Shown: piece by piece, positions 11,698 through 22,800 of the stretch
How the letters are laid out: each line of letters begins with the position of its first letter
How positions within the stretch are numbered: the first letter of the stretch is position 1
The notes under the pieces: model-generated
What the model was told of the DNA's origin: nothing
Seen by the model: the letters and a program-made list of their open reading frames with translations, nothing else
Database searches by the model: none
From: Anisus vortex
Lineage: Eukaryota; Mollusca; Gastropoda; Planorbidae
DNA: 64,000 nucleotides
NCBI GenBank assembly: GCA_949126835.1
Contig: OX421502.1
Coordinates: 37,533,416 to 37,597,415, forward strand
Direction: 5' to 3'
Translations under genes and position numbers: made by a program

Positions 11698-13665
11698 ATG
11701 GTCAGATACTACAAGAAAAAAAGTCAGCGTGGCTTAGTTCCTGGAGACACCCTAAGACAAGCCCATGAACACATTGAAGCTACAGGCGACAGTGTTCGCA
11801 AGACTGCCAATGACTTTGAGATTCCACGTTCAACATTGAAAGACTATCTTGCCAGGAAGAGAGATGGCATAACTTCATCTGGCTATGCTAAACCCCGCCA
11901 GGTGTTTACCCATGAGCAAGAGCGTCAACTTGTAGAATACCTCAAGGAAGCGTCTTCCATATATTTTGGGCTCACACCAAGCGAAAGCCGCCAGCTTGCA
12001 TTTCAATGCGCAGAACGGTTCAACGTGAGATGTCCCCCTTCATGGTCTGCCAAACAACAAGCTGGCCCAGATTGGTTTTCACAGTTTATGAGGAGGCATC
12101 CTGATATATCACTCCGCACTCCAGAATCAACCAGCATTGGTCGAGCTACTGCATTTAATAGAGTAAACGTGGGCCAGTTCTTCAATCTTCTTGGGAATGT
12201 GCTTGACAAGTGTACATTTGATGCAAAGTGTATCTGGAACTGTGACGAGACCGGTGTAACAACGGTGACAAAACCACCAAAGGTAGTAGCAGAACAGGGC
12301 TCAAAACAAGTTGGGTCTTTGGTATCGGCTGAGCGCGGTGAGCTAATAACCGTTTGCGCTGCAGTATCTGCCTGTGGCCAAACAATACCCCCTTTCTTCA
12401 TATTTCCTTGAGTTTACTTCCGAGAGCATTTCTTGAAAGGGGGACCCATCGACAGTGCAGGCTCCGCGCACAAATCTGGTTGGATGACAGAGGAAAACTT
12501 CAAACGTTTCTTAGAGCATTTCATCAGCTTTGTAAAACCAACAAAAGACAAACCCGTGTTACTTCTGCTAGACAACCACGATTCTCATGTTGCTTTTAGC
12601 GTAGTGCAATATGCTAAAGATAATGGTGTTGTTTTGCTTTCATTTCCTCCCCATTGCTCTCACAAGCTCCAACCTTTGGATCTCTCTGTGTTCGGCCCGC
12701 TGAAAAAACGCCTAGGGCAAGCTCAGCAAAACTGGCTTTGATCTCATCCTGGCTCCTCATTGACAATTTATCAACTTCCAGAGATTGTTAATGAGGCATG
12801 GGGTCCCACTATGACAGTGCAGAACATCATCTCCGGATTTGCAAAGGCAGGCATCTATCCTTACAACCCTGACACTTTCCAAGAAAGCGATTTCTGTCCA
12901 TCTTCAGTGACTGAACGAGACAATCCACTACAACTAGATCCTTCTCGCCAGGATCAGTCAGGCCCTTCTCATCAGGACCCATCAGAACTTTCTCGCCAGG
13001 AACAGCCAGGCCCTTCTCACCAGGATCAATCGGGCAGTTCTCGCCAGGATCAACCAGAACCTTTTCCCCTGGATCAACCAGGCCCTTCTCGCCAGGATCA
13101 ACCAGAACCTTCTCCCCTGGATCAACCAGGCCATTCTCACCAGGATCAACCAAGCCCTTCTCACCAGGATCAACCAGGCCCTTCTCGCCAGGATCAACCA
13201 GACCTTCCTCAAGGGCAAAGAACACCAGTGCGGCTTGTAGCAGCAGTTGACTTTTCGCCTGTTTCAATAAAGCCTCACCCCTAAGCGCCTTCGCGAAAGC
13301 TACAAACACGCGGGAAAAGGAAGAGGAAAAGCTGCATTCTGACAGACACGCCAGAAAAAGCGAAATTAGAACTGGACCATCTAGAAAAACAGCGAAAGAA
13401 AAGCCCAAAGCAATTTGAAAAAAAGACTTCAGTTGTGAATAAGAAAAAAACAAAAAGAAGCATTGCAAAGGAATCGTCATCAGAGGAAGAAGATGAGGAA
13501 TGGTATTGTCTCATTTGCCTCTCAAAGTGGTCTCACAGTAAAAAGGAATCCTGGATACAATGTCTTCAGTGCAAAGAATGGTCACATGAACATTGTATTG
13601 GAGACAAATGTGACTATTACACATGCCACAACTGTGCATCAAGTGACTCTGACTATTTCGAATGA
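11698..13665 (+). pseudogene. pogo-like transposase with psq HTH, DD35D catalytic core and PHD finger; three stop codons
   Basis: One frame stays open over 656 codons except for TGA at 12409, TGA at 12739 and TAA at 13282, with no frameshift. The start ATG has an A at -3 and a G at +4. Domains: psq-type helix-turn-helix (residues about 4-52), CENP-B-like region (60-130), DDE_1 core with Asp183 (WNCDETG), Asp292 (LLLLDNHDSH) and Asp328 (QPLDLSVFGPLK), 35 residues apart for the last pair. Then come an Asp-Gln-Pro-rich octapeptide repeat, a basic region with the pogo motif ILTDTPEK, an acidic stretch, and a C4HC3 PHD finger (residues about 604-646). Known: DDE_1 enzymes cut and paste DNA at TA. 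Both TGA stops lie where an Arg (CGA) fits, as expected from CpG decay. Not functional as it stands. Confidence 0.9.
12937..13205 (+). repeat. 24-bp coding minisatellite in the transposase
   Basis: About eleven copies of a 24-bp unit encode variants of DQPGPSRQ between the DDE core and the PHD finger. The array is open on both strands, hence antisense frames that should not be taken as genes. It is probably a flexible linker. Confidence 0.85.
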
Positions 13666-13899
13666 TGCTTTTGAATTATTTTGAATCGTTATGAACGTCA
13701 AGTTAAAGTTACACTTTGTATTCAGTTAAAGTTTGTTTCATTTATTTTGGGATCAAAACAGTTCTGCATCTAGATCCAACTTGATTACTTTTTATTCTTT
13801 AAATCTATACCGATATTTGGAACCATAAACATAAATAAAGCTTGTCTTGTTCTTTTTGGTATCAAGTGTTTAAACCTTGTTTTCTTGAATTGTTTTGTA

Positions 13900-13980
13900 T
13901 GTGGCGGATTTGCCCCTCATGGACGTATGTGCCCCACATGTGTGACGAACTTGCCCCACATGCGGGGCACATTCGCCCAC
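13900..13980. repeat. right subterminal box cluster of the pogo-like element
   Basis: GGCGGATTTGCCCC, TATGTGCCCCA, ACGAACTTGCCCCA and GGGGCACATTCGCCC are variants of one box repeated four times in 80 bp, mirroring the left cluster. Inferred role: transposase binding. Confidence 0.6.
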
Positions 13981-14419
13981 ATAGAGTGACCTCACATTTG
14001 ATTATATTGTGTGATTTGGGGCAGAGGTTTCCCAAAATCCTTATAGCTCACATTAACTGAATAGTTGGGGAATGATTATAAGAATCGGCAAAGAATTCCA
14101 TCCAGAAATAAACCCGGAATAGCTAACAATGTAAAAAATGGGCGGACAAGCCCCGGTCTCCCCTAAATGTTTTTTGGGTTAAAAACTGGTTCAAAAGTAC
14201 AGTTCGCTCCCTAGCTTCTGGGTATAAAGTTTTTATGAATTAATTTTTTTGTAAAATGAAAAGCTAATATAATTACGCATAAACACCACTAGGCCCCCAG
14301 TAAAATAACAAAGGCGAAGAAGGTTTTATTGACAACTTCTGCCCCCTAGCGACTGCGCATGCGTAGACATTGACCTCTTTTTTGGAATAATTAATAAAAT
14401 GAAAAGGTCTATAGAATAA

Positions 14420-14910
14420 CACTCTTTCATTTTCCTACTCTGGCTCTCAGAAAAGCAAAACCAGCAGATTTCGGTGGCTCTAAATATGCTGAAAATGTTG
14501 ACAAGTTGTGTATTGAATTTACAATTTACAGAATTGATGATTTCAGAAAATGTGAAAAGGATTTTAAGCTGTTTTCTCAACTGTTTTGATCTTGTACCAG
14601 AGGACAGTCCGGAGAGCTGTCAAATGGAGCTGATAGACTTGCAGTCTGATATGGACGAGAAGAGCATATGAAAGGAATGACTTGGTAACATTTTACAAAA
14701 TCTATGTATGAAGCATCAAAATTTCGAGCAACACGCCAGGAAAATTATCTCACTTTTTGACAGCACATATTGGTGTGAGGAATTATTTTCAAGGATGAAA
14801 TTCATTCAATGTCGATTCCTAACAGAGATGAATATCTAACAAGTCAGCTTTGAGATGCTACCACATCAGCCAGAGTTCTCTGATTCAGAGCAAACATTGA
14901 TAAATTGTGG
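14420..14910 (+). pseudogene. hAT transposase remnant, C-terminal part
   Basis: It resumes where 9390 broke off: joining across 9391-14410 restores the open frame through LFHFPTLALRK. Further blocks are the MELIDLQSDMDEK motif, then FDSTYWCEELFSRMKFI, the dimerisation-region signature of this hAT group. Frameshifts and stops occur between the blocks. Confidence 0.82.
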
Positions 14911-14974
14911 AAAAATACTAAAATTAAACAATATTTGATTCTCTTTTATTTATTTCCAAATGTACTATAGCTGG

Positions 14975-15240
14975 GGTCAAGGTGGCCGGCTGGCGTACCG
15001 AAGGTCCCGGGTTCGAATCCTAGTGCAGGCTAGGATTTTTTTTCCGGGTCTGGTGGGTGTCCCTGAGTCTACCCAGCCCTGATGGGTACCTGATCTTAGC
15101 TGTGGTAAAGTAAAGGCGGCTGTGCATTGTGCTGGTCACACAATCACCTAGTATGCCGTGGCCACAGAAACTGGTGAACGTTGCTTCACTGGCCGTATGG
15201 ATCAATTTGTTGGTTCGACGGGTACCTTATTTTACTTTTA
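14975..15240 (+). mobile_element. SINE-A copy
   Basis: Nearly full body: box B GGTTCGAATCC at 15010, the CTGATGGGTACCTGA block, AAAGTAAAGGCGGCT, GCCGTGGCCACAGAAACTGG and the 3' part ending ACGGGTACCTTATTTTACTT. It sits in the right part of the hAT element, so it is younger than that insertion. Confidence 0.85.
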
Positions 15241-15624
15241 ACTATAGCTATCCTATGGTAACTGGCCCTCTTTGTCTTTACAAAGTTCCCATTTGGCACA
15301 ACATTAGAAAATGTTGCACACCCCTGCTATAGATCTTTCCACAGAGCATTCTAGGGATTGGCAACTGTGGCTCTTCGTTCAGTGGCTCATGTTGGGCTAA
15401 TATGTGCCCACATAGGCCTATACATGCTTGAAATAGTAGTTTTGTATATTCTTTCTTTCTTTTTTTTTTGTATATTAGATCTATATTTTTAAACGAGTCG
15501 CCTACTTTACATAATAGGCCTACTTGTGTAGAATGTGTAGACTGACCTAGGGCCAACTAATAAAATAAATTTTGAATGTGTTTACTTAGCAATACAAGTA
15601 TGCGCGTGTGTGTAGGGGTGTGGC

Positions 15625-15945
15625 TCTTTATAACAGGAAAAACCCGAAATGCGGCTGTCGTTGACCTCATGCGTAACCGCCCCTGACCTTTTCTATTGCA
15701 ACACAATCACTTCTGTACCCATGGGCTTCATCGCTGGCGAAGGGTGGAAACCACCAGTAAGATTTGCGCTACCGGGCGACATTGCAGGTATACGGGCGAG
15801 CCACCACGATGACGATTCCACAGTGGGGAGAAAGATAATGCATGTGGTTGTGGAAACCGCCCTATCTGAGAGCCGTTGGGTGGTTGGCGCCTAGACAAAA
15901 TCTTAGTGTGCCCCCCCCCCCCCCCCATCTAGGTTCACTCCTGAA
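15625..15945 (+). repeat. dispersed repeat, copy 1
   Basis: Shares 'GCTACCGGGCGACATTGCAG', 'ACGGGCGAGCCACCACG' and a 'TCTTAGTGTGCCC' end followed by a C run with 17480-17655. Both have GCTGGCGAAG further left. Probably internal parts of a ZMYM1-like hAT element, since the 17-kb copy adjoins a hAT C-terminus. Confidence 0.6.
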
Positions 15946-15996
15946 CATTGTTACGTCCTAGACATATTTGTGTGTGGCAATTCCAACACAGTAATA

Positions 15997-16577
15997 GAGC
16001 GATTGCAGTAGGCGTGGCTTAGGTTTTTTAGTGACGTACTTGTGTAAATAGCAGCCATCTTGGCGATAATGGCATTAATGAGAAATAAACATTGTTCTTT
16101 ACCATTTGTATTTTAAACCCAAAATATAAGGAATTAGTTTCCATAAATCTTGATATTTAACTGTGATACTAGTCCTTAGTAGTCCGTCCACGAAATAAAC
16201 ATGATTTTAGGCTTTTTATAGTTGTTCAATAGCTTTTTTGAAACATTATACATTTTGCTTTACTTGTAAATAGGCCTAGTAAGGTCTAATAAGTTAAGAT
16301 AGGCTAACTTTCGAGAATCGACATCTTCAATTAAAAATTCGGCACTTACGGAACCTTTTCCATTGATTTTTAATGGTTTAAATTTTAGCTTTAAATGTTT
16401 ATTTACATCGCTTGACAGTGTTTTATATATGTTTTACGTTATATTGTTGAAAGGATCACATTTAAAATAAAACCTTCTTACGGCTATAGTAATACGGCTG
16501 CCATAATTTATCACTGATCACCACTACATAAAGTAAACAAACAGCACGCGCTTTTTGTCACGTGATTGCAATCGCTC
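15997..16577. mobile_element. 581-bp TA-flanked MITE, copy 1
   Basis: Starts GAGCGATTGCA and ends with its complement TGCAATCGCTC. TA flanks both sides (15995-15996, 16578-16579). No coding frame. A second, diverged copy is at 24028-24567. A Tc1/mariner-type non-autonomous element upstream of the secreted-protein gene. Confidence 0.85.
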
Positions 16578-16763
16578 TATATGTAGACTTAGGCCTGTCA
16601 ATATATGTTTCTTTTCCACTGATCTATGAAAAGACATATATTATAAACATTAAAAAGTGTGATTTATTAAGAAACGAACAGTGGAATATAAATTAAAAGT
16701 TGCAATTTTTTTAGTCACCTAAGAATCGGTTCCGCTTAATGTAAACAACCAAGGACAAAAAAA

Positions 16764-16818
16764 ATGTTGACAATAAGAACTTGGTTCATCTTGTGTACTC
16801 CTTTACTTCTAATTTATT
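16764..16818 (+). CDS. exon 1: start codon and signal peptide
   Basis: ATG in context AAAAAAATGT; 18 codons read MLTIRTWFILCTPLLLIY, a basic residue followed by a hydrophobic core, then one base before the donor GTAAGT at 16819. The leftover T plus GG of exon 2 makes Trp. Too short to show as an open frame. Confidence 0.75.
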
Positions 16819-19800
16819 GTAAGTTGTATCGTTCATCTAGTATAAACGTTCATCGAGTATAAATAGCCAACAATAACGTGATTATATCAAACAATTGAGT
16901 TAAATGCAAACATTAGGTCTACAAAACCTACAAATGCATAAAAAGGGAATTGTTTTTCCCGATGTCGGATAGGCATCCGGGAATAGAATGGGTTAGCTGA
17001 ACAAACCAGGCAGTGGCGCAGCAGGAGGGTGGCCCTGATCTGTACCGGGCGAATCGTCCCAAATGTGAGGTACTTTGAGAGCACGTAAAAAAAAAAAACA
17101 AAGAAAAAAAATAATAATAAAGAAAAACGAATACAGCGATATCATATTTTTTAAAACATCAAATGATATTTTTAAGGTTGTAATATGAGCTATTAGTATA
17201 GCGTTGCCAGTGGTGAGCGCTCTTTCTCGAAACTCAAGCTCACAAAGAACTACCCTGCGTTCAGCAAGGATCGAGTCAAAGTTAACATACTTGGCAGTCC
17301 TTTCCAAAGAGAATGGACCATTTGTTCCACTTCCGTACACATGGACCTCCTCAAAGCTGGCGAAGTGTGTAAACCACTGATACGCTCCCATTATGGGACA
17401 TCCCCTGTTACGCGTCAGAGATTTCCTTGCACTACCGAGAGGCCCCGACACTCGGTGGGGAGGAAGCAATGTGCGCTACTGCCCGTCTCACCAGGCGTAT
17501 GGTGTGGAATTGGTGCTACCGGGCAACAGTGCAGGAATACGAGCGAGCCACCACGTTAATGAAACTTAATGTTCCATGGGAAATAGGGAGAAGCAGAGTA
17601 GCGCATGTAACTGCAGACAGGATCTTGGTGTGCCCCCCCCCTCACCCCTCTTGATCCACCCTTTACAGCGTTACAGCGTTACGCCCCTGGAAGGCTCGTC
17701 TGCTGTTGTTTTTTTCAGACATATGAGATCGGTCCCTGGGTCCGATTCTAAACCCTGCTTTCAGCAATGAGCCAGATAAGACCTACAGACTTGGCAGTTT
17801 TATCCATGGAGAGGGAACTTGCCGTCGGCCAATTTTTGTATTTTATAAATAGCTGACAATTGTTTTGTGTTTAAACTTTAAACGCCATACGTTACTGCCA
17901 AAAATTAAAACGAATTTGCAACATAAGCTCTAATAGATTTTGTTTAATTATTAGAATTGTGATTTTAAGAAAATGTAAGCATTAAGTCAGGGGTGATGGA
18001 GCACGTTGGCCGAGCGGCAGCGCGTTCGACTGTCGATTCGAAGGTCCTGGCTTCGAATCCTGGTGCAGGCGAGGATTTTTTTTCCCGGGACTTGAGGGTG
18101 CCCCTGAGTCTACCCAGCTCTGATGGGTACCTGACAGTAGTTGGGGTAAAGTAAAGGCGGCTGAACATTGTGCTGGCCACCCATCCCCTCGTATGCCGTG
18201 GCCACAAAAAAATGGTGAACGCTGCTTCACCAGCCCTATGATAAGTTTAGTCCGAAGGATACTTTACTTTTACCTTAAGTCAGGGGTGAGCTAACGTTGG
18301 TAGCTGCGACTCACACTTAACTCCAATGTCAGGTTCCCATCAAAGCTGGGTAGACTCAGGTACACAATCCAGACCCGAGAACAAATTCTAGCCTTTCACC
18401 AAGATTCGACCCCAGGACCAATGGTACGCCACCTGAACGCGCTGCCAGTATGCCCCATCACACAAATTAAATTTGAACTCATTTAATTACTTCCTCAGGG
18501 GCAGACGGTGGCTCAATTGTTGATGGTGTCATGGATATGCCCGTGTCATCAAATGTCATGAAAAGACAAGTGAACAAAGACGAAGAAGATGAAGGTATGC
18601 CAGGTGTTCAGAATTCGTTTAATTTGCTGCGAAGGATTTTTAAGACTGAGTCCAGACAGCTATGGAATAACTTATTCTGAATGCAAACAAAAGTCTGAAT
18701 TTTAATTAGAAGTAAATAACATATGATTAAAAAAATACCATACAATCTCGTTTATAAGCCGCACATTTTTAACCACATTTAAAGGTCAGGGAAAGAGGTG
18801 CGGCCACTGATCTATACAAAGAATGGATAGCGCCTCAATATTACATTTGTATGCGCAAATTGAGGCTAGAATTGAATACACCATTCACACTATTCACTTA
18901 TCGATATAAGCGAGTTATAGAAAAAAACAACACCTATAATTAGAGCAAATCTATACAATAAAAAGGAATTATAAGTCACTTGAAATGTATTGGCAGGTCA
19001 GTGTTATAATTTTTTAGATAAGTGAAAGTCACGTGAAAGCCTATTAATTTTGGCTTCAAGAATTTAGTTTTCCGGTCCCAATCCATTCCTTTTATAGATC
19101 AGTGAGTCCGAGAAAGAGCAGCTGCTTTAACAGGGTTGCCAGATTGGATTATTTTAATCCAAACTGCCTGTTTTTGGATTATTTTTGACAGTTGTTTGGA
19201 TTATTCATAAAATTTTATCTGGCAACCCTGGCTGCTAATTCACAGGTGCGGCTTATACTTGAGAATTTACGGTACTTAAGATATAATATCCATGTCCGAT
19301 TTATTTGTATTTCAATTTCTTGAAATTAATGTAAGTTTTTTATTTCACATATACTGTTTTATTTGATCAATTACGTGAATGCATTGTTCACGATAATAGT
19401 TTAGGCTAATTGGAAGGTTTTATTGTATTTGTTACATTCACTTCAACATGAGCAAACTCGATAGTAAAAAAAAAAAGGAGATAAATTTAAAGGGTCAAAA
19501 AAATGTCTCGTGACTATGGCTAAAAAAAAAAAATTGCCAAGAAGGTGTGAACTTTTTTTTCTAGGGAGGGGGGATTGTGTGGGTTTGTGGTGTGGAGAAG
19601 CTCAATTGCGCGTACGACTGGGGAATCCAAAAATGTACTTGTTGAGACAGGGGGGAGAGAGGGTAAAATTATACCTTTATTTGCGTACGTCATAATAAAA
19701 TTTTAGATTCCCCTAGTAGGCCACGCAAGGAAAATGTGACTATATTATAAAATATGTTGTTTTTTTATTTCTAATAAGCTTTCAAATTTTATCAGAACTA

Positions 19801-22800
19801 GTTCTAGATCGTGTTACCTGTTGTTGTTGTGTTTTTTTCTGCGAATCTAAAAGAAATGTATTGCGCTGTTCAATATTGAACGTAACGCAGGTCTATCGGT
19901 CCTTATTATGAAGCCTATTGTATACGAATCCTTCATTAGTAGACCTATAAACCCTTAAAATTCCAAAACCTATTGTAAAATATCATTCATTAGCAGTGGC
20001 GTAGGGGAAACTGGGGTAAAATGGGATAGCGGGGTAAAACGAGACACACGAATTACTGAAAAACAGAAAGTCGGAGCGCTTTAGAAATGAGTCTATTAAA
20101 GAGATCACGTGATACTGCATTGCCGGCAAAATCCATTTTGTTTGGCTGAGCTGCGTGCGTCAGTGAGAGGCAAATATTTCAATTTTAAATATTTTTATCT
20201 ATTTTTATGGTTACGATGCAAATGTGTTCATTAAGAAAAAAAATACAGATTTGTCAAACAAGAATTAACATTCTGATAGATATTTATGTGGGCAACGGTA
20301 ATAGATATCTAAGTTTGACCTACTTAAGCAGGGCAGTGTGTGGTTTGGAGGCTTTGTGAACAAGGTTATGTTGGGGTAAAACAGGACAAAACAATGGGGC
20401 GAAATGGGAAAATACGGTTAACTCAATAAATCATTTGTGTTTCTATTGAAACAAACAAATCTCATCTTTTTTTTTGTTGTGTCATTATTGTCCACCACTT
20501 GCTTGTTCTTTACACAGAATGTCGTTTACAAGTCAATGTTATCTTTGATACGACAGGGTTTTTTCCCCTAAGTATCTCGTTTTACCCCAGATTCCCCTAC
20601 TCTGAGAGTGCAGAAAACTGGGTAGCCTGTCAAGGTGACTGTAACAGGTTGGCATACTACATCTGTGCAGGTCTGGATGAAAGAAACATAGCCCCAGTTT
20701 TCGTTGGTGAACTCTGCGACGACTGACTTTTGATTTAGCATACCCCCAGCGTATGTCTCGTTTTACCCCAGGCATGGGGCAAAACGGGAAAATACGGTTA
20801 GCCCAACAAATCATTTGTGTCTCTGTTGAAACTAACAAATCTCATATTTTTTTGTTGTGACATTGCTGTCCAATACTTGCTTGTTCAGTACACAGAATGT
20901 CGTTTACATGTCAATGTTATCTTTGATACGACAGGGTTTTTTCCCTTAAGTATCTCGTTTTACCCCAGGTTCCCCTATTTAGGCATATTCCACATGTTCC
21001 CCACACAAAAGGGACACCCACACTTACAAAAAAGATTTTTTTTTACATTATTATTCTTCTTTCGTTGAAAATGTAAAATAAAATTCATTTATTCCCCTAC
21101 AATTTCAAGCGCTTTAGACCAATCAAGCTAAGCGCAACATAAAATGTATTTATGATTTTAGAGAATGTAACATGAATTAACGGCACTTTTCTGAGGTATG
21201 TGGAAGGCATGAGCGAAGGGACGAGGGGCCCACACAAAAATTTGGGAACAGGGCCCCCACAATCCTAAATACGACCCGGTTCATTAGTATACCTATAGAC
21301 CAGGGTTCTCAAACACGCGGCCCGCATATGGCACACCAATTGGATTTTTGTGGCCCGCCAGTAAGCTTACAGAACATGTGCTATTAGTGAAATTCAGACA
21401 GCTAGTAGGCCTACTGATAAACATCAAATGTTATTGTTAATTTTTATATACGTAACATACTTAGGCTAATAATAATAATAGTAATGATAGTTAACTTTGT
21501 TATAATTCTTTGTGTCTAAATTGTAAATTGGTATATTATTAGTAGTGATAAGTAGTAAAATGAGTTGAGATATATGAAGTGTTTCTTGTTTACTAGGGTC
21601 GGGTTGTTGGGTGGCGGAACGGGGGGGGGGGGCGGTCCTTGACACATCACTTATGTGATAAAATGGCACATGCCTTCATCCAAGTCTTAAGACATCCGTC
21701 TGTAGACCCTATAAAGTATAAATTATCGTCATAATCATTAAAAACAAGTGATCTTCAGACTTTTCCTTTTTTTTTCCAGACAATGAAGTCGTTGGGTGCG
21801 AATTCCCAGCGTACATACGCGGCTACTGGGTCCGGAGCCAAGACGCTGTGACAATAGGGTTCTACACCCGCATGCTCATCGGGGTGAAGGTCAACATCAG
21901 CGACGCGCAGTTGAGCGTGTTCAATTGTTTTGATATCGTTGGATCCCTATTCGTTATGTTAGTAAACTGTTAAATTGATTCAATTGTTTGTTTGTGTAGC
22001 GTGGGAAGAGCTATCTAAGCACATCGCCTTATCCCAAATAGAGAAGAAAAAATTACTCCTATCCACTATTTATATATAAAAAAAAATGTTGGCTTAAGTT
22101 TATGTGGTTGGTGAAGCAACAGTCACCAGCGGCCGTCATGTTAAAGGGATATTGTGTGACCAACACAATGCCCAGTCGCCAACTCATGTCATAGGTGGGT
22201 AGACTAAGGTTCGAACACAGGGTCGTTAACATCCCGGAGTCCTATCCATGTCTTTCGATAAAAATTTCACGATTCGATATTTAGAAATACAACCCAAAAA
22301 ACAACCTGTTGCAAAGCTCAAATAAGCATAAAGACAAAAACAGTTTCCTTGTCCCTTATGCTAAAACAAATGCATATAAGTACTCTTTCTTCCCGAGTGG
22401 CATTCGGGCATGGAATGAGTTGCCTGAGCAAACCAGGCAAACCAGTAACTTAACATCATTTAAAACATTAATAAAATTGAAAGACTAGACTCGGACCACG
22501 GATAAGCGTAGGACGCAATAATCTTCTATACAAAAGAAGCGTCTGTAATGTATAAGATAAGATAAAATAAGATAATCGTAGCATCCCAAGTGATACAAGA
22601 CTTGCGGAAAAAAATCTTTTGAGATGAAACTCCGCAGTATACAAATGTCGACGGTATACCATAAAAACATCTGCATTGTGTTGAGTCGTAAGTATGTAAA
22701 TCACACGAAGTTGTTTCTTTTTAAGTGCAGAACAACGCTCATGCGTCGCGGTGGCACGGTGACTCTTCCTCCTTGCGACGGTCTCGGGGGTTCGAATCCT

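Larger units (their letters stand above)
11165..14163 (+). mobile_element. pogo-like (Tc1/mariner superfamily) DNA transposon
   Basis: Inverted ends GGGGAGACCGGGGCT (11165) and its complement (ending 14163) are flanked by TA on both sides (11163-11164, 14164-14165). It is 2,999 bp. It encodes one long transposase frame (11698-13665), preceded by a probable 5' UTR intron (donor GTAAGT 11354, acceptor TTTTTAG 11685) and followed by AATAAA at 13834. The few inactivating changes suggest recent death. Confidence 0.92.
9391..14410. mobile_element. 5-kb insertion inside the hAT transposase
   Basis: Removing it restores the hAT reading frame. Its ends are weakly inverted (CCTTTTTAGTTT at the left; AAAATGAAAAGG at the right, complement CCTTTTCATTTT). 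ATAGA occurs at both junctions (9386-9390, 14411-14415) and could be the target duplication, but TA is also possible, so the superfamily is open. It contains AGGCCTA-rich DNA (10020-10870) and the pogo-like element at 11165-14163. Bases 9400-10000 and 14170-14400 hold no recognised gene. Confidence 0.55.
8547..15326 (+). mobile_element. hAT DNA transposon, decayed and nested
   Basis: CAGGGGTGTGCAAC at 8547 and its exact complement ending at 15326 form 14-bp terminal inverted repeats, flanked by a perfect 8-bp target duplication CTATAGAT (8539-8546 and 15327-15334), the hAT hallmark. Inside are transposase remnants in order (8700-9390, then 14420-14910), split by a 5-kb insertion (9391-14410), with a SINE-A copy near the right end. 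The transposase N-terminus is missing. It cannot move on its own. Confidence 0.9.

Noticed and set aside
12827..13480. 217-codon minus-strand frame
   Set aside because: Antisense of the DQPGPSRQ coding minisatellite within the pogo-like transposase.
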